The notes beneath the pieces were generated by a model. The model made no database searches. It was not told the DNA's origin and worked only from the letters and a program-made list of their open reading frames with translations. Below are positions 48,750 through 58,458 of a stretch of 64,000 nt of DNA, piece after piece. Source of the stretch: Rhodococcus sp. G-MC3 (GTDB lineage: Bacteria > Actinomycetota > Actinomycetes > Mycobacteriales > Mycobacteriaceae). The position numbers and the translations under genes were made by a program. Positions within the stretch are counted from its first letter, which is position 1; every line of letters begins with the position of its first letter. The stretch spans positions 186,001 to 250,000 of the forward strand of contig NZ_JASISW010000005.1 in assembly GCF_030063335.1 (NCBI RefSeq), written 5' to 3'.

Positions 48750-51700
48750 GTGCTGTTCTCACAGATTCCGGCGGCGCAGGGGCTGTACGACCCGTCGCAC
48801 GAGCAGGACTCGTGCGGTGTTGCGATGATCGCCGATATTGCCGGACGGCGATCACACGGCATCGTCGCGGACGGGGTACTGGCTCTCGAGAACCTAGAGC
48901 ACCGCGGAGCAGCGGGCGCGGAGCCCAACAGCGGTGACGGAGCGGGCATCCTCCTGCAGCTTCCGGTCGAGCTCTTGGCTGCCCTCGCCGATTTTCCGCT
49001 TCCAGAACCCACATCGGACGGCAGTAACACGTTCGCGGCCGGAGTCTGCTTCCTTCCGCAGGGCGTGCGTGAGCGCACCGCAGCCGTCGGCCGCGTCGAG
49101 TCGATTGCCGCAGAAGAGGGCCTCGAAGTGCTGGGGTGGCGCGAGGTCGAGGTCGACCCCGACAAGGCCGATATCGGCTTGACTGCGCTCGGATGTATGC
49201 CGCACATGTCGTACCTGTACATCGCTGCCCCCGCGGTGGACGGGCATCGTCCTGGAGGCGTGGAACTCGATCGCCTCGTCTATGCACTGCGCAAACGTTC
49301 CGAGCGCGTGACTGCCGAGATCGAGGCGGCAGGCACCGGACTGTTCTTCCCGTCCCTGTCGGCACGCACGATCGTCTACAAGGGCATGTTGACGACGATG
49401 CAACTTCCCCTGTACTTTCCCGACCTTCGCAATCCGTTGTGCATGAGCGCAATTGCCATCGTGCACAGCCGTTTCTCGACCAATACCTTCCCGTCGTGGC
49501 CACTCGCGCACCCGCACCGGTACGTCGCGCACAACGGTGAGATCAACACCGTCAAGGGCAACCGAAACCGGATGCGCGCCCGTGAGGCGATGCTCTCCAG
49601 CACACTGATTCCCGGCGATCTGCAACGCCTGTACCCCATCTGCAACCCCGAGGGTTCGGACTCCGTGTCGCTGGACGAGGTTCTCGAACTGCTGCATCTG
49701 GGCGGTCGGAGTGTGCCGCACGTGGTGATGATGATGGTTCCCGAGCCGTGGGAGAACCACCAGAGCATGGAACCCGATGTCCGTGCGTTCTATCAGTTCC
49801 ACGCGTCGATCATGGAGGCCTGGGATGGTCCGGCCTGCGTGACATTCACCGACGGCGCCTACGTCGGAGCTGTTCTCGATCGGAACGGCCTTCGCCCCGG
49901 TCGCTGGTGGCAGACATCCGACGGGCGAATCATTCTCGCGAGTGAGGCGGGCGTACTCGACGTGCCGCAGTCCGAGGTCGTGGCGAAGGGCAGGCTCGAG
50001 CCGGGGAAGATGTTCCTCGTCGACACCGCGGCGGGTCGGGTCGTTCCGGATGCCGAGATCAAAACTCAGCTGGCACAGGAGCATCCGTACCAGGAATGGC
50101 TGCACGCCGGCCTGCTCGAGATCAAGAGCCTGCCCGAGCGCGCGCACGTTCAGTACAACCACGATTCGGTTGTCCGTCGGCAGGTGGCGTTCGGCTACAC
50201 AGAGGAAGACCTGAGGGTGGTGCTGACGCCGATGGCCGCGTCGGGCGGAGAACCGTTGGGCTCCATGGGCACCGACACCCCTCCCGCGGTACTCTCGCAG
50301 CGTTCCAAGCAGCTGTACGACTACTTCATCGAGTTGTTCGCGCAGGTCACCAACCCTCCGCTCGACTCCATTCGCGAGGAGATTGTCACTTCCCTCGCGC
50401 GTGTGATGGGTCCTGAGCAGAATTTGCTGGAACCGACGGCGGCGTCCTGTCGTCAGATCGTCTTGCCGTGGCCGGTGCTCGACAACGACGAACTGAACAA
50501 GATCATCCACATCAACCACGACGGTGACCACCCTGGATTGTCGGCGACGGTACTCCGCGGCCTGTATGAAGTCGAGCGCGGCGACGAAGGTCTTGCAGAA
50601 GCAATCGAGGAGCTGCGCAGGCGAGCCAGCGACGCGATCGCCGCGGGCTACAGGACGCTGATCATCTCCGACCGCGACTCCGACCACACGCACGCTCCGA
50701 TCCCGTCGCTGTTGGCGACGGCTGCAGTGCACCACCACCTGGTTCGAACGAAGGAACGCACCAAGGTCGCCCTCGTGGTGGAGTCCGGAGACGCACGCGA
50801 GGTGCACCACTTGGCGCTGCTCATCGGTTACGGTGCCGCAGCCGTCAACCCGTATCTGGCGATGGAGTCCATCGAGGATCTGGTAGCCGAAGGCGAACTC
50901 ACCGGCGTGGAATCCGCGGCTGCGGTGCGGAACTATCTGTACGGGCTAGGCAAAGGTGTACTGAAGGTGATGTCGAAAATGGGCATCTCCACGGTTGGTT
51001 CCTACACCGGCGCGCAGGTATTCGAGGCGATCGGGCTGGACCGGGAGGTCGTCCGGGAATACTTCAAGGGCACCGTCAGCAAGCTCGGCGGTGTCGGACT
51101 CGACGTATTGGCGGAGGAAGTGAAAATGCGCCACCGCCGCGCATACCCGGAGAATCCGACCGACCGTGTGCATCGCCGCCTCGACATCGGTGGGGAGTAC
51201 CAGTTCCGGCGCGAGGGTGAACTCCACTTGTTCACCCCGGAGACCGTATTCCTGCTGCAGCACGCGACCCGTACCGGCCGCTACGACGTCTTCCAGAAGT
51301 ACAGCAGCGAGGTCGACCGACTCGCTCGCGAAGGCGGCGCTCTGCGTGGTCTGTTCGAGTTCAAAGAGGGACTGCGTCAACCCGTGCCGCTCGACCAGGT
51401 GGAATCGGCGGATTCGATCGTGACCCGGTTCAACACTGGAGCGATGAGTTACGGTTCCATCTCCGCAGAGGCACACGAGACGATGGCCGTCGCGATGAAC
51501 AACCTCGGCGGACGCTCCAACTCGGGGGAGGGCGGCGAGGACACAGACCGCCTGTACGACAAGTCCCGTCGAAGTGCAGTCAAACAAGTCGCCAGCGGTC
51601 GATTCGGTGTGACCAGTGACTACCTCGTCAATGCGACCGACATCCAGATCAAGATGGCACAAGGAGCAAAACCCGGTGAAGGTGGTCAATTGCCGGGCTA

Positions 51701-53333
51701 CAAGGTCTACCCGTGGGTGGCCAAGACCCGACATTCGACGCCAGGCGTCGGATTGATCTCGCCTCCGCCGCACCACGACATCTACTCCATCGAAGATCTC
51801 GCTCAGTTGATCCACGATTTGAAGAACGCCAACGAAAATGCGCGCGTCCACGTCAAACTGGTCAGTTCCGTCGGTGTCGGAACGGTTGCCACGGGTGTGA
51901 GCAAGGCGCACGCCGATGTCGTGCTCATCTCCGGTTACGACGGTGGTACGGGCGCGGCGCCCCTGACCTCGCTCAAGCATGCCGGTGCGCCGTGGGAGAT
52001 CGGTCTGGCAGACGCACAGCAAACGTTGGTACTGAACGGACTTCGAGATCGAATCACCGTCCAGTGCGACGGTGGGCTTCGAACTGGGCGCGATGTCATC
52101 GTCGCTGCCCTGCTCGGGGCCGAGGAGTTCGGTTTCTCCACTGCGCCGCTCATCGTTGCGGGCTGCATCATGATGCGTGTCTGCCACCTCGACACCTGTC
52201 CCGTCGGTGTGGCGACGCAGAACCCCGAACTGCGCAAGCGCTTCACCGGTAAGCCCGAGTTCTTGGAGGACTTCTTCCGATTCGTCGCCGAGGACGTACG
52301 AAAGTATCTCGCGCAGCTGGGTTTCCGAAGTATCGACGAGGCAGTCGGCCACGCGGATGCACTGGAGACCTCGGTAGGCGTGGCGCACTGGAAGAGCAAA
52401 GGTCTCGATCTGTCGCCGATCTTCGCGATGCCGACGGACCAGCACGGGGCTCCGATGACGCAGCGCAGGCGCCTGAGGGAGCAGGACCACGGTCTGGATC
52501 TCGCACTGGACCGCACTCTGATTCAGCTGGCCGAGGGGGCGCTCGAAGATGCGCATCCGGTGAAGCTCGAGTTGCCTGTTCGCAACGTCAACCGAACCGT
52601 CGGAACGCTGCTCGGGTCGGAAGTGACCAGACGGTACGGCGGCAACGGACTTCCCGACGACACCATTCGTGTGGAACTGACCGGATCCGCTGGCCAGTCG
52701 CTCGGTGCGTTCCTGCCCGCAGGGATCACCATCGATCTCATCGGTGACACCAACGATTATGTTGGCAAGGGACTTTCGGGCGGCCGTGTCGTTGTGCGGC
52801 CGTCGCCGGAGGCGAAGTTCGTGGCCGAGGACAACGTCATCGCCGGGAACACCATTCTGTACGGCGCTACCGCGGGTGAGGTGTACTTGCGGGGACGGGT
52901 CGGCGAGCGGTTCGCGGTCCGCAACTCGGGAGCGATCGCTGTCAACGAGGGCGTCGGCGATCACGCGTTCGAGTACATGACGGGTGGCCGCGTTGTCGTA
53001 CTCGGACCGACCGGCCGCAACATGGCAGCCGGAATGTCCGGCGGAATCGCCTATGTCCTCGGACTCGACGAGAGCAAAGTGAACATGGCCATGGTCGCTC
53101 TCCAAAAGCCGGATCCCGACGACCTGACGTGGTTGCGCGACACCGTCGACCGGCACCGGGTCTGGACCGGATCCGCGGTGGCGGCCTCGCTACTGGCCGA
53201 CTGGCCACGTAGGTCGGCGTTGTTCACCAAGATCATGCCCGTCGACTATCAGCGAGTGCTGGAAGCGACCTCGATGGCGCGGGCCGAAGGGCGCGACGTC
53301 GATGTAGCAATCATGGAGGCAGCACGTGGCTGA
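48750..53333 (+). CDS. gltB: Glutamate synthase (NADPH), large subunit
   Basis: A 1527-residue enzyme turning glutamine plus 2-oxoglutarate into two glutamates. The class II glutaminase domain starts at the processed cysteine in [20 protein letters not shown] (about residue 22), the central and FMN domains include [51 protein letters not shown] and [14 protein letters not shown], and the 3Fe-4S cysteines lie in [20 protein letters not shown]. The C-terminal beta-helix is GXXGXXG-rich ([16 protein letters not shown]). GTG 48750 is favoured, after GGGAGG; homology begins soon after. A near copy of its last codons recurs before gltD. Confidence 0.96.
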   Translation: MLFSQIPAAQGLYDPSHEQDSCGVAMIADIAGRRSHGIVADGVLALENLEHRGAAGAEPNSGDGAGILLQLPVELLAALADFPLPEPTSDGSNTFAAGVCFLPQGVRERTAAVGRVESIAAEEGLEVLGWREVEVDPDKADIGLTALGCMPHMSYLYIAAPAVDGHRPGGVELDRLVYALRKRSERVTAEIEAAGTGLFFPSLSARTIVYKGMLTTMQLPLYFPDLRNPLCMSAIAIVHSRFSTNTFPSWPLAHPHRYVAHNGEINTVKGNRNRMRAREAMLSSTLIPGDLQRLYPICNPEGSDSVSLDEVLELLHLGGRSVPHVVMMMVPEPWENHQSMEPDVRAFYQFHASIMEAWDGPACVTFTDGAYVGAVLDRNGLRPGRWWQTSDGRIILASEAGVLDVPQSEVVAKGRLEPGKMFLVDTAAGRVVPDAEIKTQLAQEHPYQEWLHAGLLEIKSLPERAHVQYNHDSVVRRQVAFGYTEEDLRVVLTPMAASGGEPLGSMGTDTPPAVLSQRSKQLYDYFIELFAQVTNPPLDSIREEIVTSLARVMGPEQNLLEPTAASCRQIVLPWPVLDNDELNKIIHINHDGDHPGLSATVLRGLYEVERGDEGLAEAIEELRRRASDAIAAGYRTLIISDRDSDHTHAPIPSLLATAAVHHHLVRTKERTKVALVVESGDAREVHHLALLIGYGAAAVNPYLAMESIEDLVAEGELTGVESAAAVRNYLYGLGKGVLKVMSKMGISTVGSYTGAQVFEAIGLDREVVREYFKGTVSKLGGVGLDVLAEEVKMRHRRAYPENPTDRVHRRLDIGGEYQFRREGELHLFTPETVFLLQHATRTGRYDVFQKYSSEVDRLAREGGALRGLFEFKEGLRQPVPLDQVESADSIVTRFNTGAMSYGSISAEAHETMAVAMNNLGGRSNSGEGGEDTDRLYDKSRRSAVKQVASGRFGVTSDYLVNATDIQIKMAQGAKPGEGGQLPGYKVYPWVAKTRHSTPGVGLISPPPHHDIYSIEDLAQLIHDLKNANENARVHVKLVSSVGVGTVATGVSKAHADVVLISGYDGGTGAAPLTSLKHAGAPWEIGLADAQQTLVLNGLRDRITVQCDGGLRTGRDVIVAALLGAEEFGFSTAPLIVAGCIMMRVCHLDTCPVGVATQNPELRKRFTGKPEFLEDFFRFVAEDVRKYLAQLGFRSIDEAVGHADALETSVGVAHWKSKGLDLSPIFAMPTDQHGAPMTQRRRLREQDHGLDLALDRTLIQLAEGALEDAHPVKLELPVRNVNRTVGTLLGSEVTRRYGGNGLPDDTIRVELTGSAGQSLGAFLPAGITIDLIGDTNDYVGKGLSGGRVVVRPSPEAKFVAEDNVIAGNTILYGATAGEVYLRGRVGERFAVRNSGAIAVNEGVGDHAFEYMTGGRVVVLGPTGRNMAAGMSGGIAYVLGLDESKVNMAMVALQKPDPDDLTWLRDTVDRHRVWTGSAVAASLLADWPRRSALFTKIMPVDYQRVLEATSMARAEGRDVDVAIMEAARG

Positions 53334-53406
53334 TTCCCGAGGTCTATTCGAAGTTGTTGCAGGATATGCCGCTTCGCGGCTGAGCAAGGAGGCTGCGCGT
53401 GGCTGA
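53326..53406 (+). CDS. 26-codon ORF bridging gltB and gltD, from a duplicated junction
   Basis: Reading from the GTG at 53326 inside the gltB end gives [20 protein letters not shown] and five further residues KEAARG, ending at TGA 53404-53406 within the gltD start. Its first residues mirror the GltD start ([11 protein letters not shown]), and its last (KEAARG) mirror the GltB end (MEAARG). Bases 53314-53356 and 53387-53429 are about three-quarters identical. It may couple translation of the two genes or be a duplication scar. Peptide function is unlikely. Confidence 0.4.
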   Translation: MADSRGLFEVVAGYAASRLSKEAARG

Positions 53407-54904
53407 TCCACGAGGTTTTCTCAATGTCGTCAAGCGCGAGGCCGTCAAGCGGCCGATCGACGAACGGGTCAAGGACTGGAACGAAGTTTACTCGCACCAG
53501 CCTGCGGAGCAGCGTGCATCCGAGGTGTCCGACCAGGCCCGCAGGTGCATGGACTGCGGTATTCCGTTCTGCCACTCCGGAACTGCCGGTTGTCCTCTGG
53601 GGAACCTGATTCCCGAGTGGAACGACCTGGTCCGTCGCGACCGGTGGGATGCGGCCAGTGATCGCCTACACGCGACGAACAATTTTCCCGAGTTCACCGG
53701 CAGGGTGTGTCCGGCCCCGTGCGAGTCCGCCTGTGTGTTGTCGATCTCGGAAAGCGAAACCGGAGGAAGCGTCACGATCAAACGTATCGAACAGACTATC
53801 GCCGATCTCGCGTGGGACGAAGGATCGATAGTCCCGCAGCCGCCGACCATCACGACCGGCAAGTCCGTCGCGATTGTCGGGTCCGGGCCCGCGGGACTCG
53901 CTGCAGCACAACAACTGACCCGCGCCGGACACGACGTCACGGTCTACGAACGTGACGACCGTCTCGGTGGTCTGTTGCGATACGGGATTCCCGAGTTCAA
54001 GCTCGAGAAGTCCGTTCTCGATCAGCGACTCATGCAGATGCGCGCCGAGGGAACGCATTTCATCACGGACTGTGAAGTGGGTATCGACTTCACCGTCGAG
54101 CAACTCCGCGCACAGTACGACGCGGTGGTCCTCGCAGTCGGCGCACTGCGCGCGCGTGACAACACGGCTGTCGAAGGCCGCGAACTCGGCGGAATTCACC
54201 TCGCGATGGAACATCTCGTGCCGTCGAACAAGGAGTGCGAGGGTGACGGGCCGACGTCGAGCACCGCCAAGGACAAGCATGTGGTGATCATCGGCGGCGG
54301 TGATACCGGTGCAGATTGTCTCGGGACTGCTCATCGACAAGGTGCGGCCTCGGTGACGCAGCTCGATTACAACCAGGCACTTCCCGATGTCCGCGATGAC
54401 TCGACGTCGCCGTGGCCGTCGTGGCCGCTGGTTCTGCGTACGTCGCCCGCGCACGCCGAAGGCGGAGTGGTTCGCCATCAGGTTGCAGTGCAACGCTTCC
54501 TGGGCGACGAGAACGGGCAGGTACGGGCGATGGTTCTCGCCGAGGTCGAGGTGCGGCGTGACGAGGACGGCCGCCGGATCATCACCCCGATGGGCGAAGA
54601 GATCGAACTGCCGTGCGACCTGGCGTTGTTCGCGATCGGTTTCGAGGGTGTCGAACACGGACCGTTGCTCGACGACTACGGCCTGGCGTTGACGCGTCGT
54701 GGTTCGTTGTCGTGCGGACCGGACTGGCAGACCACTGCGCCAGGAGTCTTCGTGTGCGGCGACGCCCATCGCGGCGCATCACTCGTCGTGTGGGCGATCG
54801 CCGAGGGGCGTTCGGCCGCGCACGGGGTCGACGCGTTCCTCACCGGCCGGTCGGATTTGCCGTCTCCGGTGCATCCGACGGCTTTGCCGCTGGCTGTCGT
54901 CTGA
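53399..54904 (+). CDS. gltD: Glutamate synthase (NADPH), small subunit
   Basis: A 501-residue flavoprotein giving electrons from NADPH to GltB. N-terminal 4Fe-4S cysteines are in RRCMDCGIPFCHSGTAGCPL and GRVCPAPCESACVL; the FAD motif is VAIVGSGPAGLAAAQQLTRA and the NADPH motif VVIIGGGDTGADCLGTAHRQ. GTG 53399 follows AAGGAGG. It lies 65 bases after the gltB stop, with a bridging mini-ORF between. Ends with the second FAD stretch GVFVCGDAHRGASLVVWAIA. Confidence 0.96.
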   Translation: MADPRGFLNVVKREAVKRPIDERVKDWNEVYSHQPAEQRASEVSDQARRCMDCGIPFCHSGTAGCPLGNLIPEWNDLVRRDRWDAASDRLHATNNFPEFTGRVCPAPCESACVLSISESETGGSVTIKRIEQTIADLAWDEGSIVPQPPTITTGKSVAIVGSGPAGLAAAQQLTRAGHDVTVYERDDRLGGLLRYGIPEFKLEKSVLDQRLMQMRAEGTHFITDCEVGIDFTVEQLRAQYDAVVLAVGALRARDNTAVEGRELGGIHLAMEHLVPSNKECEGDGPTSSTAKDKHVVIIGGGDTGADCLGTAHRQGAASVTQLDYNQALPDVRDDSTSPWPSWPLVLRTSPAHAEGGVVRHQVAVQRFLGDENGQVRAMVLAEVEVRRDEDGRRIITPMGEEIELPCDLALFAIGFEGVEHGPLLDDYGLALTRRGSLSCGPDWQTTAPGVFVCGDAHRGASLVVWAIAEGRSAAHGVDAFLTGRSDLPSPVHPTALPLAVV

Positions 54905-54940
54905 ACCGATACAGGTGCCGCGAGCAGCGGAGATGCGAGG

Positions 54941-54954
54941 CTACTGGCCAGTAG
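54941..54954. promoter_or_regulatory. Perfect 14-base palindrome upstream of pyk
   Basis: CTACTGGCCAGTAG is a perfect palindrome 60 bases before the pyk start, in the 109-base gap after gltD. Could be an operator for a metabolic regulator; no protein is assigned. Confidence 0.45.
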
Positions 54955-55000
54955 GGTTTCGTTGGACCCCTCTGCTATAGAGAAGGCGGAAGCTAACCGC

Positions 55001-55006
55001 TACGCT
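55001..55006 (+). promoter_or_regulatory. -10 box for leaderless pyk transcript
   Basis: TACGCT lies seven bases before GTG 55014; no Shine-Dalgarno is present, so the mRNA probably starts at the GTG. Confidence 0.5.
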
Positions 55007-55013
55007 CGTGTTC

Positions 55014-56432
55014 GTGAGCCGACGTACGAAGATCGTTTGCACCCTTGGACCTGCTACCGCTAGCGCCGACCGGATCCGTGAACTCGTCGAGAGTGGAATG
55101 GACGTCGCCCGACTGAATTTCAGCCACGGAGATCACCCCGATCACCAGGCGAACTATGAATGGGTTCGGGCCGCCTCGAATGCCACCGGCAAAGCCGTCG
55201 GCATTCTTGCGGACCTTCAGGGCCCCAAGATCCGACTCGGTCGATTCGCCGAGGGCAAGACAACCTGGGCCAGTGGTGAATTGGTCCGGATCACCGTCGA
55301 AGAGTGCGAGGGCACCCACGACCGGGTGTCCACCACCTATAAGGAACTGGCACGGGACGCCAAGGAAGGCGACCGCCTTCTCGTCGACGACGGCAAGGTG
55401 GGACTCGTCGTCACCGGCATCGAAGGCCCCGATGTGCTCTGTCGCGTCACCGAAGGCGGCCCCGTCAGCAACAACAAGGGCCTGTCGCTGCCGGGTATGG
55501 ACGTGTCCGTTCCTGCATTGTCCGAGAAAGACATCGCCGATCTCGAGTTCGCGCTCGGACTCGGCTGCGACTTCATCGCGCTGTCGTTCGTGCGCTCGCC
55601 CGCCGACGTCGAACTTGTCCACGCAATCATGGATCGTGTAGGTCGCCGCGTCCCGGTGATCGCCAAGCTGGAGAAGCCCGAAGCTGTCGACAACCTCGAG
55701 GCGATCGTGCTCGCGTTCGACGCGGTCATGGTTGCCCGCGGCGACCTGGGTGTCGAGTTGCCGCTCGAGCAGGTTCCCCTGGTTCAGAAGCGTGCCATCC
55801 AGATTGCCCGCGCCAACGCCAAGCCCGTCATCGTCGCAACGCAGATGCTCGAATCGATGATCGAGAACTCGCGTCCGACGCGAGCGGAGGCATCCGACGT
55901 CGCGAACGCCGTGCTCGACGGCACCGACGCGGTCATGCTGTCCGGTGAGACGTCCGTCGGCAAGTATGTGATGGAGACGGTTCGGACAATGGCCCGCATT
56001 GTCGAAACGGTGGAGACCGAAGGCGATAGCGTTCCTCCGCTGACTCACGTCCCGCGCACCAAGCGTGGAGTCATCTCGTACGCCGCTCGTGATATCGGCG
56101 AGCGCCTGAGCGCAAAGGCGCTCGTTGCATTCACGCAGTCCGGCGACACCGTCAGGCGTCTCGCTCGTCTGCATACCTCGCTCCCACTGTTGGCTTTCAC
56201 CTCGATCCCCGAGGTTCGCTCGCAGCTGGCTCTGAGCTGGGGAACCGAGACGTTCCTCGTTCCCGAGGTCGCGACCACCGACGCCATGGTGCTCGAAGTG
56301 GACAAGGCTCTGCTCGAACTCGGTCGTTACAACAAGGGTGATCAGGTCGTTATCGTCGCCGGTGCTCCTCCCGGCACAGTAGGCTCGACCAACTTGATCC
56401 ACGTGCACCGAATTGGGGAAGAGGACCGGTAA
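55014..56432 (+). CDS. pyk: Pyruvate kinase
   Basis: A 472-residue glycolytic enzyme. Order of marks: RRTKIVCTLGPATASADRIR, GMDVARLNFSHGDHPDHQ, ILADLQGPKIRLGRF, NNKGLSLPGMDVSVPALSEK, the active-site block PVIAKLEKPEAVDNLEAIVL, MVARGDLGVELPLEQVPLVQ, IVATQMLESMIENSRPTRAE and VMLSGETSVGKYVMETVRTM. GTG 55014 is taken because family proteins begin two residues before RRTKIVCT and a -10 box sits seven bases before it. tesB follows without gap, as in M. tuberculosis. Confidence 0.97.
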   Translation: MSRRTKIVCTLGPATASADRIRELVESGMDVARLNFSHGDHPDHQANYEWVRAASNATGKAVGILADLQGPKIRLGRFAEGKTTWASGELVRITVEECEGTHDRVSTTYKELARDAKEGDRLLVDDGKVGLVVTGIEGPDVLCRVTEGGPVSNNKGLSLPGMDVSVPALSEKDIADLEFALGLGCDFIALSFVRSPADVELVHAIMDRVGRRVPVIAKLEKPEAVDNLEAIVLAFDAVMVARGDLGVELPLEQVPLVQKRAIQIARANAKPVIVATQMLESMIENSRPTRAEASDVANAVLDGTDAVMLSGETSVGKYVMETVRTMARIVETVETEGDSVPPLTHVPRTKRGVISYAARDIGERLSAKALVAFTQSGDTVRRLARLHTSLPLLAFTSIPEVRSQLALSWGTETFLVPEVATTDAMVLEVDKALLELGRYNKGDQVVIVAGAPPGTVGSTNLIHVHRIGEEDR

Positions 56433-57350
56433 GTGACCGATGTGGGGGGAACAGGCGCGTTGACTGCGCCTGAGAGCACGAAGACGGATTTGGAGACACT
56501 CCTCGAGCTGCTCGCGCTCGAGGAGATCGGCGAGGACACGTTCCGGGGGGAGCATCCCGCGCAGGTCGGCAGCCGGACGTTCGGTGGTCAAATGGTGGCG
56601 CAGGGCCTCATCGCGGCAGGCCGAACGATCACCGGCAGCACGCGGGACGTGCACGCGATCAATGCGCACTTCATCCGAGGTGGGGACGTCAAGAAGCCGA
56701 TCGAGTACCGCGTCGACCGTCACCGCGACGGTCGCGCGTTCGCCAACCGCCAGGTGACCGCGTACCAGGACGGCAACGAGCTCTTCGTGATGCTTGCGGC
56801 GTTCCAGGATTTCGGCACTGGGCTCGAGCACAGCGTCGAATTGCCCGATGTTCCGTATCCGGATGCGTTGCCGCCGCTCGGCGATCACTTCGTCGGATTC
56901 GAAGACCGCCTAAAGATGTTCGTCAACGCACTCAAGCCGATCGACATGCGCTATGCCAACGACCCGGCGTGGATCTTGCAGGGGACGGGGGAGAAACTCA
57001 ACCACAACCGTGTCTGGATGAAGGCGGATGGAGAGCTTCCTGACGACCCCATCTTCCATGCCGCCACAATGGGCTACGCCTCGGACACGACGGTTCTGGA
57101 TTCGATCATCACCACTCACGGTCTCTCGTGGGGATTCGACCGGATTGTCGCTGCGACGGTCAATCACTCGATCTGGTTCCATCGCCCGTTCCGCTTCGAC
57201 GACTGGGCGCTCTACGCAACGGAATCTCCGGTCGCCGCAGGTTCACGTGGCCTGGCAACGGGCCGTTTTTTCTCGATGGATGGGCTGCTGCTCGCCACCG
57301 TCGTGCAAGAAGGCTTGATCCGGCACTTCCCGAAAAAGCCTGCGAGCTAA
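56433..57350 (+). CDS. tesB: Acyl-CoA thioesterase II (TesB)
   Basis: A 305-residue double-hotdog thioesterase hydrolysing acyl-CoA. Marks: GEDTFRGEHPAQVGSRTFGG, QMVAQGLIAAGRTI, VHAINAHFIRGGDVKKPIEY, RDGRAFANRQVTAYQDGNEL, ATMGYASDTTVLDSIITTHG with the catalytic aspartate, and NHSIWFHRPFRFDDWALYAT. GTG directly follows the pyk TAA. Its stop overlaps the stop of the convergent mycolyltransferase gene. Confidence 0.95.
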   Translation: MTDVGGTGALTAPESTKTDLETLLELLALEEIGEDTFRGEHPAQVGSRTFGGQMVAQGLIAAGRTITGSTRDVHAINAHFIRGGDVKKPIEYRVDRHRDGRAFANRQVTAYQDGNELFVMLAAFQDFGTGLEHSVELPDVPYPDALPPLGDHFVGFEDRLKMFVNALKPIDMRYANDPAWILQGTGEKLNHNRVWMKADGELPDDPIFHAATMGYASDTTVLDSIITTHGLSWGFDRIVAATVNHSIWFHRPFRFDDWALYATESPVAAGSRGLATGRFFSMDGLLLATVVQEGLIRHFPKKPAS

Positions 57351-58345
57351 GCCGAGAGTGCCGGGGCGATCGTCTTGGCCCATGCTTCGCGTAGTTGGTC
57401 CTCGAACAGCGGCCACGTGTGTGCACCTTCTTCTCTCATCGAGACGGTGGCCGGTACGCCGCTGCGATGGAGTGCATCAACGAACAGCGATGTGCAGTAA
57501 TTGACCAGCGCCTCGACGACGATCCCACCGAGCGGCGGTGCGGCTCCGGCTGGGATACGGTCCACCGGGCCTGGTCTACCTGCCGATGCACTGACGTATA
57601 CCGATGTGCCCCTGAGCCGTTCGACGTTGACGGTTGGGTCGTGGTCGTACCATCCTGGACTTCCAGGCGGTCCCCACATGTTGAACGGATTGTTCAGCCC
57701 TGCCGCGATCATCGTCGAAATTCCGGCCACGGCAAGCGGGTTCGATGGTGCCGGGCACCCACTGAGGGAGGCTGCTGCATCGAACACATCCGGCGCCTGT
57801 ACGGCCAGATCCAACGCAGGCCCGCCGCTCATCGACAAACCCGCAACGGCGTTTCGGCCTGTCGATCCGAACTGGCTGTCGATCGCCTGCGGGAGTTCGC
57901 GGGTGAGATAAGTCTGCCACTGGTAGTTACCCAGCACGGGATCTGCACTTTGCCAGTCGGTGTAAAAGCCGAACCGGCCACCGATCGGCATCGCGACGGT
58001 GACGTTCTTGTCGGCGAAGAAGTCTGCGATCGACGAGTTGTTGAGCCAACCGACACCGTCCTCGTTGCCCAAGGCGCCGCTGAGCAAGTACAGCGTCGGT
58101 AACGTTCCGCCCGAGGCCGGGCGAAGTATGTCGTTGGCGATCACGCGGCCCATCGACGGTGAATACACGTCGAGCACGGAGTGTGTGTCGGACACGTGCC
58201 GCAACCCGACCACATGGCCGGCCTCCGCGTTGTCGGCTTGTGCCGGGGTAGCGCCGAGGAGATGGAGTGTGCAGAACACCAGGGCCCACACCGCACAGAA
58301 AAGCCGTTTTGGTTGCCACTTCTGCCACTCTGGTCCCATCCGCAT
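57347..58345 (-). CDS. Secreted antigen-85-type mycolyltransferase/esterase (second copy)
   Basis: A 332-residue exported hydrolase. Signal peptide KRLFCAVWALVFCTLHLLGA, cleavage near TPAQA-D. Marks: TLYLLSGALGNEDGVGWLNN, YTDWQSADPVLGNYQWQTYL, GLSMSGGPALDLAV with the nucleophile, and EEGAHTWPLFEDQLREAW with the histidine. It is a diverged paralogue of the gene at 30175. The start is ATG 58345 or TTG 58348; no good ribosome site. Possibly another mycolic-acid esterase such as a trehalose-mycolate hydrolase. Confidence 0.88.
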   Translation of the reverse strand: MRMGPEWQKWQPKRLFCAVWALVFCTLHLLGATPAQADNAEAGHVVGLRHVSDTHSVLDVYSPSMGRVIANDILRPASGGTLPTLYLLSGALGNEDGVGWLNNSSIADFFADKNVTVAMPIGGRFGFYTDWQSADPVLGNYQWQTYLTRELPQAIDSQFGSTGRNAVAGLSMSGGPALDLAVQAPDVFDAAASLSGCPAPSNPLAVAGISTMIAAGLNNPFNMWGPPGSPGWYDHDPTVNVERLRGTSVYVSASAGRPGPVDRIPAGAAPPLGGIVVEALVNYCTSLFVDALHRSGVPATVSMREEGAHTWPLFEDQLREAWAKTIAPALSA

Positions 58346-58445
58346 CAATCGATGGTGACATGAAAAGACATGCTCTCAGCTAACGATCGGGTTGCGAAAC
58401 AGCGCGACTGGTCCGTGCCTACCGTTATTTTTCGGTGAGACGTCC

Positions 58446-58451
58446 TAGCGT
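58446..58451 (+). promoter_or_regulatory. -10 box for leaderless GT87-like gene
   Basis: TAGCGT lies seven bases before ATG 58459; no ribosome site. Confidence 0.45.
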
Positions 58452-58458
58452 CACCGTC

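Noticed and set aside
48894-53156. Two very long leftward frames (638 and 736 codons) opposite gltB
   Set aside because: Shadows of a conserved gene; no start signals or known domains.
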